Shown here piece by piece: positions 35,676 through 43,822 of a DNA stretch of 43,865 bases. The DNA comes from CTSOIL-112 sp964293815. Its GTDB lineage: Bacteria > Pseudomonadota > Gammaproteobacteria > Burkholderiales > Burkholderiaceae. The notes under the pieces were generated by a model. It had not been told where the DNA came from. It saw nothing but the letters and a program-made list of their open reading frames with translations, and did no database searches. The position numbers and the translations under genes are program-made. The stretch is taken from positions 1 through 43,865 of the forward strand of contig CAXYYC010000023.1 in NCBI GenBank assembly GCA_964293815.1, written 5' to 3'. Every line of letters begins with the position of its first letter. The stretch's first letter is position 1.

Positions 35676-35904
35676 ACTGCCTCTCTATGGTCTGATAAAA
35701 AATGCCGTCCTGAGAAACACACAATTTCCTCAAGGTACGGCATCAGTTTAGGAGAGATTAAGCACAATACCCATTGCCTGAACGTGGTGTCTATGGTGTG
35801 CAATGGGTGGGGAGCAGACTAATCCTTTTGGGGGAGGTGATCATTCTGAACCAGGCAGTCCATGATCAAAGAACAACTTCGAGATATTTAGACCATAAAT
35901 TTGG
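35676..35904 (-). ncRNA. structured 5' leader of narG with intrinsic terminator (candidate attenuator)
   Basis: Between modB and narG the minus strand folds into two parts. First comes a long interrupted stem: GATTA (35820-35824 region) with TAATC (35756-35760), GC with GC, then a perfect 9-bp stem ACCCATTGC/GCAATGGGT (35800-35808 with 35769-35777) capped by a 22-nt loop. The terminator at 35697-35742 follows. A 14-codon open frame (35819-35863) precedes the structure but lacks a ribosome binding site. The arrangement of aptamer-like stem, terminator and start codon resembles a riboswitch or antitermination leader. I do not recognise a known RNA family. Confidence 0.5.
35697..35742 (-). terminator. 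intrinsic terminator in the narG leader
   Basis: On the minus strand TGCCGT pairs with ACGGCA, continued by CC/GG, TGAG/CTCA and AAA/TTT with single-base bulges, around a 7-nt loop. Six T's follow at once. The T-run ends 21 nt before the narG ATG. Confidence 0.85.
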
Positions 35905-36582
35905 TCAGTATTTCAAAAGCCGACCTTGGCTTTTGTTGACCGTATGCAAGATCAGCAAGACGGCGAAAGAAAATACCAGCAGACCTGCGGACAGCCAATG
36001 CGCCTGCGTATATTCCAGCCCCTCGACATGCTCATAAATAGCGATGGAGACGACTTGGGTTTTATCGGGGATATTGCCGCCGATCATCAGCACGATGCCA
36101 AACTCGCCAACGGTGTGCGCAAAGCCAAAAATAGCGGCGGTCAAAATACTGGATTTGGCAATCGGCAAAACCACCGTGAAAAAACGGTTGACCGGCCGCG
36201 CGCCCAAAGAATATGCGGCCTCCAAAATATCCGAATCGATGGATTCAAAGGCATTTTGCAAAGGTTGCACCACAAACGGAATCGAGTAAAAAATCGAGCC
36301 GATGAGCAACCCCTTGAAGGTAAAAGCCAAAGTACCCCAGCCGAGCAAAGCGGAAAACTGGCCCAACGGGCCGTTCGGCCCCATCGCCAACAATAAATAA
36401 AACCCCAGCACCGTTGGCGGTAAAACCAACGGCAAGGCGATCAATGCATTCAGCGGAATTTTCACCCACGAGCGTGTACGCGCCAGCCACCACGCCAAGG
36501 GGATTCCGAACAGCAGTAGAATCACAGTGGTGAAGGTGGCTAATTTCAATGTCAGCCAAATCGGGGGCAGTAAATTTTCCAA
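35905..36582 (-). CDS. modB: molybdate ABC transporter permease
   Basis: ModB forms the membrane channel of the molybdate importer. The 225-residue product has five or six helices, the LPLVLPPTVLGFYLL segment typical of ModB, and the EAA loop EAAYSLGARPVNRFFTVVLP that contacts the ATPase. The start appears to be TTG 36582; no ATG exists upstream in frame and the ribosome binding site is weak, so translation may depend on modA, 69 nt upstream. The partner ATPase gene modC is not in the window, although the intact EAA loop implies one exists elsewhere. Confidence 0.92.
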   Translation of the reverse strand: MENLLPPIWLTLKLATFTTVILLLFGIPLAWWLARTRSWVKIPLNALIALPLVLPPTVLGFYLLLAMGPNGPLGQFSALLGWGTLAFTFKGLLIGSIFYSIPFVVQPLQNAFESIDSDILEAAYSLGARPVNRFFTVVLPIAKSSILTAAIFGFAHTVGEFGIVLMIGGNIPDKTQVVSIAIYEHVEGLEYTQAHWLSAGLLVFSFAVLLILHTVNKSQGRLLKY

Positions 36583-36651
36583 AATAAATGCTTAAAACGC
36601 GCTGATAATCAGTTAATCAATGAACCAAGGAATCAAGGGGCAATTCCGATA

Positions 36652-37395
36652 TTACACACCATAGCCATAGCGGCGGATGATGTTTTTCGCAGCGGGTGTT
36701 TTCAAGTGCTGCATCAATTGTTTTGCACCGGCGTTATCTTTGCCATGATTCAGAATAATGGCTTGTTGGATGATCGGGCTATACATATTTTTAGGAATTA
36801 GCCAATATGAGCCTGAAATTCCACGATCTGATTGTACCTGTGAACGCGCGACAAAGCCAAGCTGTGCATTGCCTGTATAAACAAATTGGTAGGTTTGACC
36901 GATATTCTCACCGGTGACCAATTTGGGACGTACCTGCTCCATCAAGCCCATGCGTTCCAAAGTTTGCTGCGCCGCACGACCATACGGTGCGAGTTTGGGA
37001 TTGGCCATTGCCAAATGTGCGAATGATTGACCACGCAAAACCGCGCCATTGCTGTCAACGACATTCGGTTGCGCGCTCCACAACACCAGCTCACCCACGG
37101 CATAGGTAAACCGCGTACCGGCAACCGCATTGCCCTCCTGCTCCAATTTGGTCGGTGTTTCTTGGTCTGCTGCGAGCAGCACATCAAACGGTGCACCATT
37201 TTTGATCTGCGCATAAAACTTACCGGTTGCGCCGGTACTGATGACCAAGCGATGACCGGTCGTTTGCTGAAACTGCTTGGCGATTTCCTTGATCGGCTCG
37301 GCAAAATTCGCCGCCACCGCCACGTTAACCTCATCCGCTCGTGCCACGTTGCTGACCGCCAATGCACCCAATAGAACCATCCACACTTTATTCAT
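36652..37395 (-). CDS. modA: periplasmic molybdate-binding protein
   Basis: ModA captures molybdate or tungstate in the periplasm. The 247-residue product has a Sec signal (ending NVARA, then DEVNVAVAANF), the anion-binding STGATGKFYAQIKNGAPFD and LLAADQETP regions, and LVTGENIGQTYQFVYTGNAQ near the C-terminal lobe. I start at ATG 37395 since GGAGG lies 5 nt before it; seven upstream codons are open but unsupported. It lies directly after the narK2/DUF2214 end and before modB, supplying the metal for NarG. Confidence 0.94.
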   Translation of the reverse strand: MNKVWMVLLGALAVSNVARADEVNVAVAANFAEPIKEIAKQFQQTTGHRLVISTGATGKFYAQIKNGAPFDVLLAADQETPTKLEQEGNAVAGTRFTYAVGELVLWSAQPNVVDSNGAVLRGQSFAHLAMANPKLAPYGRAAQQTLERMGLMEQVRPKLVTGENIGQTYQFVYTGNAQLGFVARSQVQSDRGISGSYWLIPKNMYSPIIQQAIILNHGKDNAGAKQLMQHLKTPAAKNIIRRYGYGV

Positions 37396-37425
37396 CTCTT
37401 CCTCCGCTTTGATCACGCTTCATTT

Positions 37426-37710
37426 TTAAAAGGGTAAAACACCATACGCCATCATCAGCCCCAAAATCGGCAGTAGCATGATGACATGCGCCTGCACCAT
37501 CATTCGGCGACGCATCGCATCCAGATCATCGGGGCAATGCGACGGATTCATTTGCCAGCGGCCATAAGCCTTTTGTACCTTGAGCGACATCAAGCTGATG
37601 GCTATAAACGCCAACAATTTGAGCCAAAAAACCGGCTGTGTGCTGTAAAAATCCCACGTTTTCACGCCAAACGCCGCACGCGCCAAACCGCTTAATAACA
37701 CCGCCAGCAC
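37426..37710 (-). pseudogene. DUF2214-like membrane protein, N-terminus missing
   Basis: The 94 codons encode two or three membrane segments resembling the C-terminal half of DUF2214-type membrane proteins: GLARAAFGVKTWDFYSTQPV, then FWLKLLAFIAISLMSLKVQK, and a final helix after DDLDAMRRRMMVQAHVIMLLP. Family members are usually near 150 residues with two more N-terminal helices. Here the frame is closed by TAA just upstream of the GTG at 37710, inside the end of narK2, so the N-terminal half appears deleted. A natural short form cannot be excluded. Confidence 0.55.
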
Positions 37711-39080
37711 GGCGTTTGTGCATTTTTACGCGAGTAATACCACCAGTTAATCAGCAAACACAGCACGTAGTAAATGATGAAGCCAATCAGTGCCGCTTTC
37801 ACACCACCCGTCGCAGAAATAGACAGGCCATAGCTTTTCGGTACGAAAAAGCCGCCGTACGCACCAATCGCCGCACTAAAGCCCAACACCGCTGCCGCTT
37901 CCTTGTTCGCATTGGTCTCGATTTGCGTTGCACTCACGCCTTTTCCGGCCAAGCGCGCCGCCACGGTGCTGAAAATTTTCGGCACTTGCGCGAAAGTCGA
38001 TGCATTGCCCACACCGGTCAAGGCAAACAGAGCGATAAAACAGGCGAAAAAGCCGTTGAAATTACCGCTACCGTCTACGCCTTTGACCGGTAAAAAGTGA
38101 ATCACGCCGAATACCGCGACAATCATACCGATGAATACCCATGTGGTCACGCGCGCCGCACCGAGTTTATCCGACAGCTTGCCGCCGATCACGCGCGAAA
38201 TCGCGCCGATGAGCGCACCCAAAAACACATAGTTGGTCGCATTCACCTGCGGGAACTGCCCTTTCATCAGCAGGCCAAAACCCGCCGCAAAACCAATAAA
38301 CGAGCCGAATGTACCCAAATAAAGCACGCACATCAACCATGTGTCTTTGCGTTGGAAAATCACCGATTGCTCTTTGAACGAAGCCTTCGCGCTGGACAAA
38401 TCATTCATACCGAACCACGCGGCGATGGCGGAAATCGCCACCAACGGTACCCAGAAAAACGCCGCATTTTGCAACCAAATCTGTTTCACCTCGGCGCCCT
38501 TGGTGAAGGTTTGCGCCTCACCCAATGCCAATGCGCCCATGGTCACCACCACCGGCACGACAAATTGCACCACCGACACGCCCAGATTACCCAGACCCGC
38601 GTTGATGCCCAGCGCCGTACCTTTTTCCGCTTTCGGGAAAAAGAAGCTGATATTGCTCATGGACGAGCTGAAGTTCGCGCTACCAAAACCACACAACAAA
38701 GCCCAAATCTGCATTTGCCACAGCGGAGTATTCGGGTCTTGCACCGCAAAACCCAAACCCAGCAAAGGAATCAGTAAGGTCGCAGTTGAGAACGCCGTCC
38801 AACGGCGGCCACCGAAAATCGGCACGACGAAGGAATAAAAAATCCGCATGGTCGCACCCGACAGCGCGGGCAAACCGGCCAAAGTGAACAGCTCTTCCTT
38901 AGAATATTTAAAACCGATATTCGGCAAATACGTCAAGGTCACACTCAAAATCTGCCACACCGCGAAAGCCAGTAACAGCGCCGGTACCGACAGCCACAGA
39001 TTGCGCCGCGCGACGGCGCGTCCTTCGGATGCCCAAAAGTTCTTATCTTCGGGCTTCCAATTGGTAATTAATTTAGCCAT
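37692..39080 (-). CDS. nitrate/nitrite antiporter, NarK2/NarU type
   Basis: A 462-residue major-facilitator protein of the nitrate/nitrite porter family with 12 helices, exchanging cytoplasmic nitrite for nitrate. The N-terminus WKPEDKNFWASEGRAVARRN is typical of E. coli NarK-like antiporters. The two family signatures appear as GFGSANFSSSMSNISFFFP with GLGNLGVSVVQ, and GVGNASTFAQVP with ...GFSAAIGAYGGFFVP. Start ATG 39080 (MAKLITNW). The end reads RKNAQTPCWRCY, its last codons overlapping the DUF2214 fragment, so the C-terminal few residues may be altered by a deletion. It follows narK1 by 30 nt. Confidence 0.9.
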   Translation of the reverse strand: MAKLITNWKPEDKNFWASEGRAVARRNLWLSVPALLLAFAVWQILSVTLTYLPNIGFKYSKEELFTLAGLPALSGATMRIFYSFVVPIFGGRRWTAFSTATLLIPLLGLGFAVQDPNTPLWQMQIWALLCGFGSANFSSSMSNISFFFPKAEKGTALGINAGLGNLGVSVVQFVVPVVVTMGALALGEAQTFTKGAEVKQIWLQNAAFFWVPLVAISAIAAWFGMNDLSSAKASFKEQSVIFQRKDTWLMCVLYLGTFGSFIGFAAGFGLLMKGQFPQVNATNYVFLGALIGAISRVIGGKLSDKLGAARVTTWVFIGMIVAVFGVIHFLPVKGVDGSGNFNGFFACFIALFALTGVGNASTFAQVPKIFSTVAARLAGKGVSATQIETNANKEAAAVLGFSAAIGAYGGFFVPKSYGLSISATGGVKAALIGFIIYYVLCLLINWWYYSRKNAQTPCWRCY

Positions 39081-39110
39081 TTTGTTTCCAATCAAAAATA
39101 TCATGCCTAC

Positions 39111-40361
39111 TCATGACGAATGCTTAATCTCACGATTGCGCACATCACGGAACGAAAAATACATCCACACCAAACTCACGCACACCGTGCCATACAGCAG
39201 CATGAAAGAGGTCGAGCGAATACCGGTCAAATCCACCAGCGCACCGAACATAATCGGCAGGAAAAATCCGCCCAAGCCACCCGCCAAACCGACTGCGCCC
39301 GAAACCGCGCCAATGTCCTGCGGAAACTCATCGGCAATAAATTTAAACACCGAGGCTTTACCCACCGCCATCGCAATGCCCACGCCGAATAAAATCACGG
39401 TAAACACAGTCGCGTTCAAACCCAGATGGAACGATTTCGGCCCTTGAGTGCTTTGCACCACCAATTCGGTTTGCGGATACGACAGGATGAAAAACGCCAC
39501 CCAGCAGACCCACATCACCGCCCAAGTCACCTTCAGCGCGCCGAATTTATCCGACAAATAGCCGCCAAACGCACGCAACACACCACCCGGCAGAGAGAAA
39601 CACATCGCCAAAAAGCCTGCGTGTGCCAAATCAAAGCCATACTCGTTGACGTAATATTTCACCATCCACAAAGCCAATGCGACGTAACCGCCGAACACCA
39701 CCGAATACAATTGGCAATAGCGCAGTACTGCCGGATCCTTCATTAATTTCAATTGCGAAGCCAAGGTCACATTCGATGACACCAAATGCTTCGGATCGCT
39801 GTAGCTAAAGAACCAAAATAATATGGCCGTTATCAGCATAATCACCGCATACACCGTCGGCACCATCTGCCAGCCCGCCCACGCAATGATCGCTGGCGCA
39901 ATCAGTTTGGTCAGTGACGAACCCGCATTACCCGCGCCAAAAATCCCCATCGCCATGCCCTGCTGATCGCGCTCAAACCAGCGCGCCACATACGGCGTAC
40001 CGACCGAGAACGAACCACCGGCCAAACCGATGAATAAACCAATGACCAAAAAGTGCCAATACGCCGTGGCAAAGTGCATCAAAAAGATTGGAATCACGGT
40101 GGCGATCATCAAGCAAAAAAATACAATCCGTCCGCCGTATTTATCGGTCCAAATGCCCAGCGGCACACGAATCAACGAACCGGACAATACCGGCGTCGCA
40201 GCCAAAATCATCGTCTGGGTTTCATTCAATCCCAATATTTTTTGTAGCGGCACGCCGAGCACTGCGAACATCATCCAAACCATGAAACAAATGGTGAATG
40301 CGAAGGTACTGCTAATTAATACCGACCACGCATGTCGTCTGCTGAGAGGGTCTTGCGTCAT
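39111..40361 (-). CDS. nitrate transporter, NarK1 type (nitrate/H+ symporter)
   Basis: A 416-residue, 12-helix major-facilitator nitrate porter. It has the shorter NarK1 form: SSTFAFTICFMVWMMFAVLG in helix 1, IGLFIGLAGGSFSVGTPYVA with IFGAGNAGSSLTK (first nitrate signature), and FGVGIAMAVGKASVFKFI with GAVGLAGGLGGFFLP (second). In denitrifiers NarK1 brings nitrate in with protons while NarK2 exchanges nitrate for nitrite; here they are two adjacent genes rather than one fused gene. GGAG precedes the ATG. It is the first gene of the minus-strand nar cluster. Confidence 0.92.
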   Translation of the reverse strand: MTQDPLSRRHAWSVLISSTFAFTICFMVWMMFAVLGVPLQKILGLNETQTMILAATPVLSGSLIRVPLGIWTDKYGGRIVFFCLMIATVIPIFLMHFATAYWHFLVIGLFIGLAGGSFSVGTPYVARWFERDQQGMAMGIFGAGNAGSSLTKLIAPAIIAWAGWQMVPTVYAVIMLITAILFWFFSYSDPKHLVSSNVTLASQLKLMKDPAVLRYCQLYSVVFGGYVALALWMVKYYVNEYGFDLAHAGFLAMCFSLPGGVLRAFGGYLSDKFGALKVTWAVMWVCWVAFFILSYPQTELVVQSTQGPKSFHLGLNATVFTVILFGVGIAMAVGKASVFKFIADEFPQDIGAVSGAVGLAGGLGGFFLPIMFGALVDLTGIRSTSFMLLYGTVCVSLVWMYFSFRDVRNREIKHSS

Positions 40362-40444
40362 TATTTTTCTCCATAGTCGTTTCTGACGCTCGCAGATTAC
40401 GCCCCTCGGTCAACAATCGCCATTCTCTGAATGGGGACAATCTG

Positions 40445-40456
40445 CCGTAATTACGG
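40445..40456. promoter_or_regulatory. 12-bp perfect palindrome upstream of narK1
   Basis: CCGTAATTACGG lies about 85 nt upstream of the narK1 start codon, a plausible activator position. I cannot match it to a known regulator. Confidence 0.35.
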
Positions 40457-40585
40457 TGTAGAGCCACTACGCCAAATGGATGAGGCACATTATCCCTATG
40501 GCCACCCCCATACCAATCTGAGTAGTTCACTCGGAAAATGGTTTTGTCGTACGGAAAGTCGTACAATGTATCCGACTGAATTAAT

Positions 40586-40608
40586 CAACTATTTGAATCA
40601 AATAGTTG
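40586..40608. promoter_or_regulatory. 23-nt palindrome abutting repeat copy B
   Basis: CAACTATTT (40586-40594) and AAATAGTTG (40600-40608) are perfect inverted arms around GAATC. It may be an operator, or the base of a hairpin at the edge of the repeat. Confidence 0.45.
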
Positions 40609-40799
40609 AGGCTGTTGACAAAGTGGTACTTTTACTTGAATAGAACTCCGTCATACCCGCACGATTTTAGCGGGTATCCAGATTTTCACTCTAACTTATT
40701 GTTTTTAATAAAACCTCTGGACACCGCGCGCACGTGTATGACGATATTTTTCTTAGATTTTGTACTGAAATTCAAAGCCAGAGGTTTGGCTGTAATCTG
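40607..40799. repeat. about 190-bp dispersed repeat, copy B (inverted relative to copy A)
   Basis: The reverse complement of this stretch aligns with 25523-25714. The first 27 nt (40607-40633) are identical to the end of copy A. The internal ATACCCGC/GCGGGTAT palindrome is kept, while the second GTCATAC palindrome is degraded. Confidence 0.88.
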
Positions 40800-40852
40800 A
40801 AATATTTAACCCAATATTTAAATCCATTCACAACAACGATTGAAAGCACTTT

Positions 40853-42061
40853 ATGGCTCAACTGATTTCCATTGACGATCTGACACAGAAAAAGCCACTC
40901 AACCCCAATGGTTTTGCCTTATTTGAATTGGCGTTCCGGCCTTTTTTCCTGTTGGGCAACTTATTTGCTTTGCTCGCGATCATTCCGTGGGTGTTGGCGC
41001 TGCATGGCACGCTGACACTGCCGCAACTCTCCACATGGTGGCACGCGCATGAGATGATTTTTGGCTTTACCTTGGCGATTATCTTGGGCTTTTTGCTGAC
41101 GGCGGCGCAGACTTGGACGGGCGTGCCGAGTGTGCGCGGTCGTTGGCTGGCATTATTGGTTGCGTTGTGGTTATTGCCGCGTATTGGTCTGGTATTTTTG
41201 CCCAGCGTGCCTTTGGCCGTCTGGGCGACATCCGATTTTTTGTGTCATTTGGGTGCGTGGTACGTGCTGGCGCGCATGATTATTCAGGTGAAACAATGGC
41301 GCAATGCGCCGTTTTTGGCCTTGCTATTGTTTTTTGCCCTGTTGAGTTTGGCAAGTTATTGGGCGAATGGTGACGCACAGGTCAGCGGACAAATCGCATG
41401 GATCAGCCGGATTCACTACGCCAGCGTGGGCGTGATCGCGGTGGTGCTCAATCTGATGGGCGGTCGCGTGATTCCCGCATTTACGCAGAATGCGACCAAG
41501 TACGGGCGAAAACCCGAGTCGCCGTGGTTACTGCGTTTGAGCAATATCGGCTTATTGCTGATGGCGGTATTTTGGCTATTGGATATGCCGTTGGCAGTGC
41601 AAATCGTGGCGGGATTGACCGCGCTGGTGTTGCTGTACCGTTGGCATGGTTGGGGCTGGTACGCGACGCGAAGCAACCCTCTGCTGTGGTCTTTGCACCT
41701 GAGTTTCGTTTGTCTGCCTTTGGCTTGTGCCCTACTCGCTTTCGGTTATCCGGCTTCGGGCGCATTGCATGTGTTGACCGTCGGTGCGGTTGCGGGATTG
41801 ATCGTGGCGATGACTTCACGCGTGGCGCTCGGTCACACCGGACGTATGCTCAAAGCGCCGCGCTGGATGTCGCTGGCGTATGGCTTGATGTTTGTGGCCG
41901 CTCTGTTGCGCGGCTTGGCAGGCTTAATCCACGTTTGGCCGCGCGCGTATTTGCCTTTAATTGACGCGGCAATGTTGTGCTGGGTCGTGGCGTTGTTGAT
42001 CTTTTTGCTGTATTACACACGAATTTTGCTGCGCCCACGTTTGGATGGCAAGCCGGGCTAA
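40853..42061 (+). CDS. nnrS: NnrS family haem/copper membrane protein
   Basis: NnrS proteins protect cells against nitric oxide, by lowering the formation of dinitrosyl-iron complexes. The 402-residue, 12-helix product carries the family signatures ELAFRPFFLLGNLFALLA, WWHAHEMIFGFTLAIILGFL, AQTWTGVPSVRG, and GGRVIPAFTQNA, with His residues suited to metal or haem binding. It is divergent from the nar cluster, and nitrate respiration produces NO as a by-product. No NsrR-type site was recognised upstream. Confidence 0.92.
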   Translation: MAQLISIDDLTQKKPLNPNGFALFELAFRPFFLLGNLFALLAIIPWVLALHGTLTLPQLSTWWHAHEMIFGFTLAIILGFLLTAAQTWTGVPSVRGRWLALLVALWLLPRIGLVFLPSVPLAVWATSDFLCHLGAWYVLARMIIQVKQWRNAPFLALLLFFALLSLASYWANGDAQVSGQIAWISRIHYASVGVIAVVLNLMGGRVIPAFTQNATKYGRKPESPWLLRLSNIGLLLMAVFWLLDMPLAVQIVAGLTALVLLYRWHGWGWYATRSNPLLWSLHLSFVCLPLACALLAFGYPASGALHVLTVGAVAGLIVAMTSRVALGHTGRMLKAPRWMSLAYGLMFVAALLRGLAGLIHVWPRAYLPLIDAAMLCWVVALLIFLLYYTRILLRPRLDGKPG

Positions 42062-42080
42062 TGCCATCACGAATCAGTCA

Positions 42081-43124
42081 TTACAGTAAAATCGCGTTTT
42101 CCAGCTCCAGTAGTTTTTGCTTGCGCCAGATGCCGCCGCCATAGCCGGTCAATGAGCCATTGCTGCCGATCACCCGATGACATGGCACGATGATGGAGAT
42201 TTTATTCATGCCGTTAGCATTGGCGACTGCGCGGACTTTTTTCACGTCGCCCAATAGACGTGCCTGCTGTGCATATGTCCACGTCGCGCCGTAGGGAATC
42301 TGCATCAATATCTGCCAAACCTGCTGCTGAAACTCGCTTCCCACCCAATCCAAAGGCACTGTGAACTCGGTTCGCTTACCTGAAAAATACTCCGTAAGCT
42401 GTTGTTCTAAAATAGAAAAATGCGCGTTTTCGCCTTGCAAAATATGTGCATTGCATCGTTTCGCAATGTCCTTCAATTCGCTTTCGAGCATTTTGCGGTC
42501 ACTGAATTCGAGCAGGCAAATGCCACGCTCGCTGGCGCAGGCGATCATCGTGCCCAGTGGTGTTTCGATACGCTTTAGGTTCACCACGTTGTGCTGTTTG
42601 GACTGTGTTGGCGACACGCCGAAAATCGTTTTAAAACTGTCGGAAAAACCGCTCAAGCTCTCAAATCCACTGTCATACGCCACGTCCAATATCCTTTCGC
42701 CTTGCTGTAATTTTTTAAACGCCGAATTGATGCGAAACATCCGCTGATACGCCTGAAACGTCATGCCGTGGTGCTTGGCAAACCAGCGTCGGATCGTTGC
42801 CGGCTCGATGCCCCGCTCACGCAAATCAGCATCTCTGAATTTTTGCTCGGGGCGCTCCGATAAAACCTGTAGCAATGCGCGGATGTATTCGGGCGTTTCG
42901 TTGAGGTATTCCAACGGTTTGCAGATTTTGCACGGGCGATAACCTTTGAGAATCGCCGCTTTCGTGCTCTCAAAAAACTCAACATTTTCAAATTTAGGCT
43001 TGCGCGCCGTACAGGTCGGACGGCAAAAAATCCCCGTGGTTTTCACCCCCATCCAAAAGATACCTTCAAAACTGGCATCTTTATCCAATGAGGCGCGGTA
43101 CATCCGTTCGGCAGTCGGTTTCAT
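42081..43124 (-). CDS. ada: Ada: methylphosphotriester/O6-methylguanine-DNA methyltransferase and activator
   Basis: Ada repairs alkylated DNA by transferring methyl groups to its own Cys residues and, once methylated, activates the adaptive response. The 347-residue product has the N-terminal zinc site with Cys34 and Cys38 (GIFCRPTC) and CKIC, an AraC-type helix-turn-helix region (ILDVAYDSGFESLSGFSDSF), and the C-terminal methyltransferase with IIVPCHRVIGSNGSLTGYGGG bearing the acceptor Cys. All domains of E. coli Ada (354) are present. Convergent with nnrS. Confidence 0.96.
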   Translation of the reverse strand: MKPTAERMYRASLDKDASFEGIFWMGVKTTGIFCRPTCTARKPKFENVEFFESTKAAILKGYRPCKICKPLEYLNETPEYIRALLQVLSERPEQKFRDADLRERGIEPATIRRWFAKHHGMTFQAYQRMFRINSAFKKLQQGERILDVAYDSGFESLSGFSDSFKTIFGVSPTQSKQHNVVNLKRIETPLGTMIACASERGICLLEFSDRKMLESELKDIAKRCNAHILQGENAHFSILEQQLTEYFSGKRTEFTVPLDWVGSEFQQQVWQILMQIPYGATWTYAQQARLLGDVKKVRAVANANGMNKISIIVPCHRVIGSNGSLTGYGGGIWRKQKLLELENAILL

Positions 43125-43199
43125 AGGTTTTAATCAAAAAAAGATGATGGCGCCAGATTAAAGCCAACGCCGATGCAATGGCAACCGAAAAATGAACAG

Positions 43200-43598
43200 C
43201 TATTTTTGCGTATCCGAATCAACACCCTGCAACTGACTCGGCTCAGGCCGCGTGGCAATGAATGTCGCCACCGACACACCAATCAGCAGCAACATAATTT
43301 TTAGCCACACAGCCGGTGCGGCATACAGCGCCAATGCAAAACCAACAGCCATCATCAGCAAAGATTTACGCTTACTGGCACGGCTGATCGCACGCTCACG
43401 CTCCCAATCCTGCAAAGAATTGGCAAACACCGAGCGATCACGCAGCCAATGATACAGCGGCGGATAACCGCGAGCGAAACAGTACGCCGATAACAAAATA
43501 AAGGGAACGGTCGGCAAAATCGGTAAAAAAGCACCGATAATGCCCAAAATCAGGCTAATGAACCCGATTAATAAGTACACAGTTTTGACCAACAGCAT
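43200..43598 (-). CDS. YbaN/DUF454 inner-membrane protein
   Basis: A 132-residue protein with a DUF454 domain: LLIGFISLILGIIGAFLPILPTVPFILLSAYCFARG, then HWLRDRSVF and a charged loop (WERERAISRASKRKS) before two more helices. Function is not known. It starts at ATG 43598; a GTG one codon earlier is possible. It lies 10 nt downstream of the small membrane protein gene. Confidence 0.88.
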   Translation of the reverse strand: MLLVKTVYLLIGFISLILGIIGAFLPILPTVPFILLSAYCFARGYPPLYHWLRDRSVFANSLQDWERERAISRASKRKSLLMMAVGFALALYAAPAVWLKIMLLLIGVSVATFIATRPEPSQLQGVDSDTQK

Positions 43599-43609
43599 CA
43601 CAGCACCAC

Positions 43610-43822
43610 TTAAATACTGTCAAACACCGCGCCAAAGCGAAATGCCACACCCAAATAGACAAAGACCAGCGCCAATAGCGTCACCGTCAAAATGTGCATG
43701 CAAAAAAAGCGTACACCTGCCCCCTGTGATTGGCGATAGAGTTTTGGAATCACACGAAAACGCGCATGTGCCGCCACCAAAGCGGTGAGTAGCAACGCAA
43801 TCAACTTATATGTAGTAGCCAC
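43610..43822 (-). CDS. small membrane protein of unknown function
   Basis: A 70-residue product with two hydrophobic helices (YKLIALLLTALVAAHA and MHILTVTLLALVFVYLGVAF) joined by a basic loop (RFRVIPKLYRQSQGAGVR). The start would be GTG 43822 with a weak ribosome binding site. It lies 10 nt upstream of ybaN on the same strand, so the two probably form an operon. I do not recognise a family. Confidence 0.55.
   Translation of the reverse strand: MATTYKLIALLLTALVAAHARFRVIPKLYRQSQGAGVRFFCMHILTVTLLALVFVYLGVAFRFGAVFDSI

Larger units (their letters stand above)
40362..40852. promoter_or_regulatory. divergent narK1/nnrS intergenic region
   Basis: These 491 nt hold no gene I can support. From left to right there are a perfect 12-bp palindrome CCGTAATTACGG (40445-40456), a near-palindromic hairpin at about 40458-40476, a GTCGTAC direct repeat (40546-40552 and 40558-40564), a 23-nt palindrome (40586-40608), repeat copy B, and an AATATTTAA direct repeat (40802-40810 and 40814-40822) before nnrS. 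No canonical FNR site was found. Confidence 0.6.

Noticed and set aside
35743..35830. Molybdenum-cofactor (Moco) riboswitch in the narG leader
   Set aside because: The position is attractive, but I could not line up the conserved core of that RNA family; I keep only the general call of a structured leader.
35819..35863. Fourteen-codon leader peptide upstream of the narG terminator
   Set aside because: There is no ribosome binding site and no run of codons for one amino acid, so nothing supports translation-coupled attenuation.
40431..40643. 70-codon open frame in the narK1/nnrS interval
   Set aside because: It runs through the palindrome and into repeat copy B, and has no family resemblance.
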